NCBI RefSeq assembly: GCF_016924755.1
Contig: NZ_JAFFJX010000029.1
Location: 1 to 37,536, forward strand
Reading direction: 5' to 3'
Length of the DNA stretch: 37,536 bases
Source of the DNA: Longitalea arenae
GTDB lineage: Bacteria > Bacteroidota > Bacteroidia > Chitinophagales > Chitinophagaceae
Below, in pieces: positions 32,798 through 37,536 of the stretch (the stretch's first letter is position 1; each line of letters begins with the position of its first letter). The notes under the pieces are model-generated. The model searched no databases, was not told the DNA's origin, and worked only from the letters and a program-made list of their open reading frames with translations. Made by a program: the position numbers and the translations under genes.

Positions 32798-34483
32798 ATG
32801 GATGAGCAACCATCCCTTCCACCGGAAGATCTAACGATTGCGATCGCGTTTTCGGGTGGCGGTTACCGCGCAGCTGCATTTAACCTAGGAGTGATCAGTT
32901 ACTTGAGAGAGGTAACGCTTGATACCGGCAGCCTGCTGGATAAAGTATGTGCCCTTTCCACCGTAAGCGGTGGCACTATCACCGGGACCCGTTATGCCCT
33001 TGGTGTTCAACGCGGGGAGTCCTTCCGGGATATCTATCATGCGTTGTATGAATTTTTGACCAAGAAAGACCTTGTGAACCTGACACTGGACAAGTTGCTT
33101 AAAGCCAATCATTGGAGCCCTGAGCGTGTTCAGTCGCTGATCAGTGCGATAGCAGACGTATATGATGAGCAATTGTTTAACGGTGCGTTGTTTGGTGAGT
33201 TGATGACAGAGAGACCAGAAACACACCTGAGGCATATGTCTTTTAATGCAACAGAGTTCGCCAGCGCTTTACAGTTCCGGTTTCAGTGGTCAGAAAGGAT
33301 CTTTCAGCTCAAAAAGAATTTGCCTGACCGCGGGCTGATAGGTAATAGAAACATCCGCATTCCGCATGAAGTGGCGCGCCATATTCGGCTAGCAGACATC
33401 TTAGCTGCCTCCAGCTGTTTCCCAGGTGCTTTTGAGCCGATCAACTTCCCAACAGATTTTGTATTGAGTGCAGTTCCTGCCGTCACCTCTTTTAAAACAG
33501 CGCCAAATTTCCCAGTAGGACTGATGGACGGGGGGATTGTTGATAACCAAGGCCTTGAACCATTATTGCTGGCCAATGACAGAATGATGTTACATCGTAA
33601 AAACGTAACAGATAAACAAGATCAACAGACCTGCATCGACCTGATCATCGCTTCCGATGTGGCCAGTCCCTATATGGAGCAATTCAAAGCCAGTATCCAG
33701 CACAAGCAGAACTGGTGGCGCGGTTTGACGCCAAAACAAATTCTGGTCGCTGATGGGGCATTGTTATTAACATCGTTCGTTCTGCTCGGTTATTTTCTTT
33801 ACCTCGATCAGATCTGGCTGGCCGTTCTGTTCGCAACTTTATCAACATTCTTTCTGATAATTCTATTTGTAGGAAAATTTTTGAAAGGTCAGCCGAAAAA
33901 ACTAGGCGTGCCCGCTCATTTTCTATCTCCCTTGGGTAAGCTACTGCGGTTAAATCTGCGTGTCTATGAAAACATGCTGTCCAATCGCAAAGATTCCGTG
34001 ATGAAAATGATGAACGAAGTATTTCTCAAACGGATAAGGCAATTGGTTTATAACAATGTTTATCATAAATCGGAGTGGAAAAACAGGCGTATCATGAATG
34101 CAGTCTATGAGCTTCGGCCGGGTGAAGAGAAGAGGCAGGAGAAGTTACAAAAAGGTGAATTACCTACCTATCTCGACCCCTCCGCAGCCATTCAGGAGGT
34201 GGCCCAGCAGGCAGCGAGTATGGATACGACTTTATGGCTCAGCCCAAAAGATGTTGAAAGCAAAATGCTGGACGCCGTTATTGCTTGTGGTCAGTTTACC
34301 ATTTGCTGGAACCTGCTGGAATATATTGAGAAGGTAAAAAAAGATCCCTCCAACACAGGTGCAACCCATCAAAAACTTCTCAGCCTAGAAAATCAGCTAA
34401 AGCTTCACTGGGAGCAGTTACAGATAAACCCTTATTGGCTATTCGAACAATACCACTCACCGGTAAATATCGATGCAGGATAA
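32798..34483 (+). CDS. Patatin-like phospholipase with two transmembrane helices, likely effector
   Basis: 561 residues. The oxyanion loop is AFSGGGYRAAAFNLG (17-31). The nucleophile elbow is STVSGGTITG (54-63) with Ser57, nearer the cPLA2 VSGG form than the plain GxSxG. The catalytic Asp244 is in LMDGGIVDNQG, so the dyad is intact. After the catalytic part come two hydrophobic helices (about 318-336 and 339-361), separated by a short charged turn, then a soluble helical C-terminal domain ending VNIDAG with a C-terminal glycine. Patatin-like lipases are common membrane-damaging effectors in bacterial defence (for example CapV in CBASS), although those lack this membrane anchor as far as I know. 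Last gene of the operon, 23 bases after the conjugation enzyme gene. Confidence 0.9.
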   Translation: MDEQPSLPPEDLTIAIAFSGGGYRAAAFNLGVISYLREVTLDTGSLLDKVCALSTVSGGTITGTRYALGVQRGESFRDIYHALYEFLTKKDLVNLTLDKLLKANHWSPERVQSLISAIADVYDEQLFNGALFGELMTERPETHLRHMSFNATEFASALQFRFQWSERIFQLKKNLPDRGLIGNRNIRIPHEVARHIRLADILAASSCFPGAFEPINFPTDFVLSAVPAVTSFKTAPNFPVGLMDGGIVDNQGLEPLLLANDRMMLHRKNVTDKQDQQTCIDLIIASDVASPYMEQFKASIQHKQNWWRGLTPKQILVADGALLLTSFVLLGYFLYLDQIWLAVLFATLSTFFLIILFVGKFLKGQPKKLGVPAHFLSPLGKLLRLNLRVYENMLSNRKDSVMKMMNEVFLKRIRQLVYNNVYHKSEWKNRRIMNAVYELRPGEEKRQEKLQKGELPTYLDPSAAIQEVAQQAASMDTTLWLSPKDVESKMLDAVIACGQFTICWNLLEYIEKVKKDPSNTGATHQKLLSLENQLKLHWEQLQINPYWLFEQYHSPVNIDAG

Positions 34484-34837
34484 ACAGTCCCAGTGATGCT
34501 ACGAACGTAACGCCATCAGGAACCGGATCCATAAAAGGTTGATGCAAAAGCATGCAAACTGGCATGAGTGCTAATAAACAATAATAACCGTAACAAAGAG
34601 TATTTTAACTGGCCTTCAAGACAATGCATTGCTGGAACTGAGCACTGAAAAAATCACTCGTAATAGAGCCCGAGAACGGCTAACGTAGTAATATTGATAT
34701 GTCTTGCCATAGCTATATAGTACACCGTTTTCTGCTCCAAAAAACACAGATAAATAAATTACAATGATTTCGTTAAATTATTTAAAATATGATCGCTACA
34801 GTTAAAACTGTAATATTGAACCCCTAAAATTTAAAGT
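34484..34837. other. Gap after the patatin operon
   Basis: No gene recognised in about 350 bases. The right part is strongly AT-rich and probably holds the promoter of the gene at 34838. It also contains a 16-bp dyad at 34797-34812. Confidence 0.45.
34797..34812. promoter_or_regulatory. 16-bp palindrome upstream of the orphan gene
   Basis: TACAGTT and AACTGTA flank an AA spacer, 26 bases before the start codon at 34838. It fits an operator or promoter-proximal site; the binding protein is unknown. Confidence 0.4.
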
Positions 34838-35204
34838 ATGGCACATTCTGGACAACATATTATTAATACGGTATTAAAAAAACATCCGAAACCGGAACCT
34901 ATTATTATTCTCAACCAGAGCGATGAAAACCTGGAAGCAAGTATACAGTTCACCAAGCAGTACATTATAGGCGTCACACAACGGGATCACTCAGGTGGTA
35001 TTGATAATTACAGAAGTCGGTTTCAAAAAGCATTGAGCAATAATATCAATCCCCAATTTTATCGATTGTTTACCCTTCCCTTTTGAGCCTCATGATCTGG
35101 AAGAAATGCAGCATGTACTCGAAGAGGTTGCTGTGTATTACAATGTCCACTGCGATCAGCGAATAAGAGGGATTTTTACTTATGTGGCCAAAACTTTTGT
35201 TTGA
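34838..35204 (+). pseudogene. Unknown protein, split by a 1-base frameshift at 35081-35084
   Basis: From ATG 34838 the frame gives MAHSGQHIINTVLKKHPKPE, PIIILNQSDENLEASIQFTK and so on, to a stop at 35084-35086. In a neighbouring frame the sequence goes on without a break: FEPHDLEEMQHVLEEVAVYY, NVHCDQRIRGIFTYVAKTFV, stop at 35202-35204. Deleting one T from TTTT at 35081-35084 joins them into about 121 residues. The second part has good helical periodicity and codon use, so the join is likely real. No family recognised. The same frame stays open for 27 more codons after the stop, which may be chance. Confidence 0.5.
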
Positions 35205-35375
35205 GCCCACGACTTTGCATTCACACTATCTCCGAATGAAAGGAAGTCTTCAAGGTATAACGCCATCATGCCGATTGTGCTAGAAACAGCAATTGCGAGT
35301 TGACGACCGACTTCCTAACAATCTCACAACATTAAAATATGGGTGATAGAATAGGGGGGGCAATGTTTGCTGACG

Positions 35376-35954
35376 TCATAGACCGCTTTTCTTGCCAAAC
35401 ACTGGTTTATAATGATCCCACAACGCTTGTTCAATTAATTCTACAAATGGTCGCTCCAGCCTTCCGTCTTGTTTATGTCTGATGACGTATGTTGATAACG
35501 TAATATTATACACTAGGTCATTAGCCCATTTGGATAAGTGCAAACTGTAAGTTCTAAAATTTCCACCTCCCAAATGTTGTTTTATACGTCCTGGAATATC
35601 GTTCATAGAACTTCCAAGATACAAAGTCTCAGAATCTACATTGTTGAACCTTGATACATTCAAACGATCTTTGCCTCTTGTCTGAATAGCATTCCGAATT
35701 TGAAATTCTTGAAAGCGACTTATTAACTGTCCCCGCTGGACTTCATCAGCACAACTAATATTATAGACAATCGGATAGTTACTCTTTCTAATTTTAGAAA
35801 TTAAATTTGTTAATCTTTGTTTGTCACAAAATTCAGATGATGAAAAGCTAAGTTCAGTAACAGGCGTAATCTCTATGTAAGTTAGTAATTTTTCAAACAT
35901 GGTCAATTGATCTTGAACGGTTGATAATATTCTATTTTGATCGAAGCTCATCAA
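35376..35954 (-). CDS. GIY-YIG-like nuclease-domain protein
   Basis: A 192-residue protein. The C-terminal two thirds resemble a GIY-YIG fold: YPIVYNISC at about 79-87 in place of the GIY strand, then ETLYLGSSMNDIPGRIKQHL (the YIG-type strand and the Gly-x-x...R-x-x-x-H helix). It continues with a TYSLHLSKWAND strand-helix and a C-terminal acidic-aromatic VELIEQALWDHYKPVFGKKS, where the Glu fits the metal-binding Glu of the family. The first 75 residues are a helical extension with no match. Start ATG at 35954; the next residue is also Met. Stand-alone, not in an operon. Target unknown. Confidence 0.6.
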   Translation of the reverse strand: MMSFDQNRILSTVQDQLTMFEKLLTYIEITPVTELSFSSSEFCDKQRLTNLISKIRKSNYPIVYNISCADEVQRGQLISRFQEFQIRNAIQTRGKDRLNVSRFNNVDSETLYLGSSMNDIPGRIKQHLGGGNFRTYSLHLSKWANDLVYNITLSTYVIRHKQDGRLERPFVELIEQALWDHYKPVFGKKSGL

Positions 35955-36142
35955 TTACTGTTAACGGTGAAGTCTTTCGTTGGAAGGGCATGTGTAAGTA
36001 CCACTCGACTACAAAGGACCATTGAATAATTTACGACCAAGTTAAGGAAATTGCTGAATGTGCAACCAAAGAGCTCGATTATATCAGAATAGAAATAGTG
36101 AAGGTTGAAGAATCATTCGTCGTCCCACTATTACACTCTTTG

Positions 36143-36766
36143 TTACCTGCCGTTATCCAGATATCGTATATGCCTGAAACTCCAATCCAGCACAACTCCT
36201 GGCCTACCTGAATAGTGGAGCCAAATTTCTTTTTCATCAATTAGCGTAAAGCTTTCCGGGGTTTCAAATCCAAATTTTATTTTATTGATAATTTTCTTTT
36301 GTGCTGTGTCAAACAGAATTGCAATATCACAATCTTTATTATTGCTATTAGCTGTTATGAATATAGCAAAGCGACTAGAATCACTAATGCCATTGTTAAG
36401 TAAGTTTGCTCCAAGCTTCTCTTTTAAAAGAACTTCGCCGGTTATACTTATGCAATATGCAACAGAGTTTGTATTATCTCCCCAAAGCCAGTCGTTAATA
36501 ACAAAAGAGCCATTATTACCTATTTTGCCGTCATTAGGTCTTTGAAGTTCCCCCATCATCACTGTCTGCCCATTTTTGGAAACGAAAAAGTGCCCACAGC
36601 CAGATTTTCGATAACCTCCAACTCGCTGTTTGGGATCATAATCACAAACAGCTAAAATAAAATCTTTATTTTCTGACTGGTGATATTCACAATAAAGATC
36701 GTAGTTATTAAAGCATATTCTCGCGTATTTTTCATCTCTGAGAATTATATCAGGAAGCTTTGGCAT
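36143..36766 (-). CDS. Hypothetical protein, probably all-beta (propeller-like)
   Basis: A 207-residue protein with no signal peptide and no membrane helix. Short strand-like stretches with Gly/Asn turns recur (VSKNGQTVMMGELQRPNDGK; GSFVINDWLWGDN; YCISITGEVLLKEKL; AILFDTAQKKIINKIKFGFE). The pattern is reminiscent of WD40/propeller blades in which a gene product compares present values and history. I do not recognise a family. It stands alone between a GIY-YIG-like gene and an AT-rich gap, on the same strand as the former. Confidence 0.6.
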   Translation of the reverse strand: MPKLPDIILRDEKYARICFNNYDLYCEYHQSENKDFILAVCDYDPKQRVGGYRKSGCGHFFVSKNGQTVMMGELQRPNDGKIGNNGSFVINDWLWGDNTNSVAYCISITGEVLLKEKLGANLLNNGISDSSRFAIFITANSNNKDCDIAILFDTAQKKIINKIKFGFETPESFTLIDEKEIWLHYSGRPGVVLDWSFRHIRYLDNGR

Positions 36767-37296
36767 AAGAGTTTTACAATGGGTTATATAATATTCTGTT
36801 ATTATACGCTATTTTACAAAATATCAATTTTTGAAAGCTATTATTTTTACTACTTAGAAAAATCAGAAGCCTACAACTAATCAAAACCCTTTGAATAGTT
36901 CAAAGTATTTTGATCGTGATCTACGTACTTCCAAGATTCGAGATTACAAAAATTCTATAAACTGTAGAAGGGTGTTTTCACCCATTTTGCCTAGTAAAGT
37001 AAAAAGAATGTTTTTCACGTATTCAGGCAATCTTTTGTTCGAACTAAATCCCCTTCATCGACTTACGAACTCTTTAATATTGACTGTTGAAGCTTATGCA
37101 AATACCTATCGTAAAAATCTACAATTTTATTAAGTTCTACCCCAAAGAGGTTCGAAAGTTGTAACCTACAGGCCGCGAGTAAATCGCACGAAACCCGTTC
37201 TCAGAGCTGTTTTCGTTATTTTGGGTCTATCTGTAGGTCTATCAAAAATAGACCACCATTTTTAGGATCAAGTCAAATTTTTGGGGGATGAGGTAG
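36767..37296. other. AT-rich gap, last part probably inside an insertion sequence
   Basis: No gene recognised. Short plus-strand frames (36680-36880, 36891-37133) show no motif. From roughly 37150 to 37296 the sequence is the untranslated end of the IS whose transposase starts at the right edge. It contains a small inverted repeat around GGTCTAT...ATAGACC (37232-37252). The exact IS end could not be placed. Confidence 0.4.
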
Positions 37297-37536
37297 TTAA
37301 GCATAGATTTTCTGGAGTCTGAATAGGAAGAAATTAATGTCCCGAACTCCCCGTGCAGAAGATCTAAAGGCTTTAATTTTTGCATTGAAGGATTCGGCAG
37401 AAGCGTTGGTACTTCTGTTATTAAAGTAATTCAATATACCCTCGTAGTGAGTTTCAATGGAGCGGTACACGGTTCTGAAAGATTCAATTCCTGCATCTTC
37501 AACCTCATTGAACCATAAGGCCAATCGTTTAAACGC
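37297..37536 (-). CDS. ISL3-type transposase (ISAon1-like), C-terminal part, runs off right edge
   Basis: The minus-strand frame enters from the right edge and ends at 37297. It reads RLALWFNEVEDAGIESFRTV, YRSIETHYEGILNYFNNRST, NASAESFNAKIKAFRSSARG and VRDINFFLFRLQKIYA. The NNRSTNA-x-AESFNAKIKAFR motif is the end of the DDE core (catalytic Glu) in ISL3-related transposases of Bacteroidota. At least 80 residues are visible, and the upstream catalytic aspartates lie outside the window. The frame is open to the last base, so it may belong to an intact element. Confidence 0.82.
   Translation of the reverse strand, partial: AFKRLALWFNEVEDAGIESFRTVYRSIETHYEGILNYFNNRSTNASAESFNAKIKAFRSSARGVRDINFFLFRLQKIYA

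Noticed and set aside
36891-37133. 80-codon plus-strand frame near the right edge
   Set aside because: No family motif, no partner gene and composition like the surrounding AT-rich gap.

Overview
The window looks like an accessory (island-type) stretch of a Bacteroidota chromosome, most likely Chitinophagaceae or a close relative. The evidence is a type IX secretion C-terminal sorting domain on a giant surface protein, Reg_prop/Y_Y_Y histidine kinases with LytTR regulators, a Bacteroidota-style TraG remnant and integrase arm domain, IS66/ISL3/IS256 debris, moderate GC and weak ribosome-binding sites. No rRNA or tRNA gene and no CRISPR array was seen.

Layout. 1-2.7 kb: IS256 transposase end, a propeller lipoprotein, an orphan IS66 TnpA and a response-regulator remnant. 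2.9-4.1 kb: a frameshifted DUF3885 gene and a SUKH (SMI1/KNR4) gene, both of types found in immunity-gene collections. 4.2-6.1 kb: a complete three-gene hipB-hipS-hipT-like toxin-antitoxin operon behind three 22-bp operator dyads. 6.2-8.1 kb: a graveyard in which a truncated XRE regulator, an integrase N-terminus, an internal RND-pump fragment and a TraG C-terminus are joined end to end. 8.5-19.9 kb (all minus strand): a DUF2892 membrane protein, a ~1970-residue repetitive T9SS-exported protein, a propeller histidine kinase with its LytTR response regulator, a small zinc-ribbon protein and a Crp/Fnr regulator. Two copies of a tandem TTGTAAC-N4-GTTACAA operator frame this block. 20.1-25.5 kb: a decayed NRPS condensation-domain fragment, a frameshifted hybrid sensor kinase, and a divergent HxlR regulator / MBL-fold hydrolase pair. 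26-28.6 kb: a small DNA-binding-like protein, an ISL3 transposase pseudogene and an AAA ATPase of the RloA-like (COG1106) type. 29.0-34.5 kb: DUF2188, then a compact operon of MBL-fold protein, E2-E1-JAB triple fusion and membrane-anchored patatin-like phospholipase. 34.8-37.5 kb: a frameshifted orphan gene, a GIY-YIG-like protein, an unknown protein, and an ISL3-type transposase running off the right edge.

The most interesting system is the operon at 29359-34483. It combines a complete ubiquitin-like conjugation and deconjugation machine in one polypeptide (E2 Cys114, E1 nucleotide loop and Cys542, intact JAMM metal site) with a ComEC-type MBL protein and a lipase with two membrane helices. 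There is no CD-NTase and no obvious ubiquitin-like protein in the window. Both the MBL protein and the patatin end in a C-terminal glycine, so one of them could be the conjugated partner, by analogy with CD-NTase conjugation in type II CBASS. Together with the RloA-like ATPase and HipBST it suggests a defence island.

At least four genes are split by small frameshifts, two of them at short homopolymer runs. These may be real decay or sequence errors and should be checked against reads.
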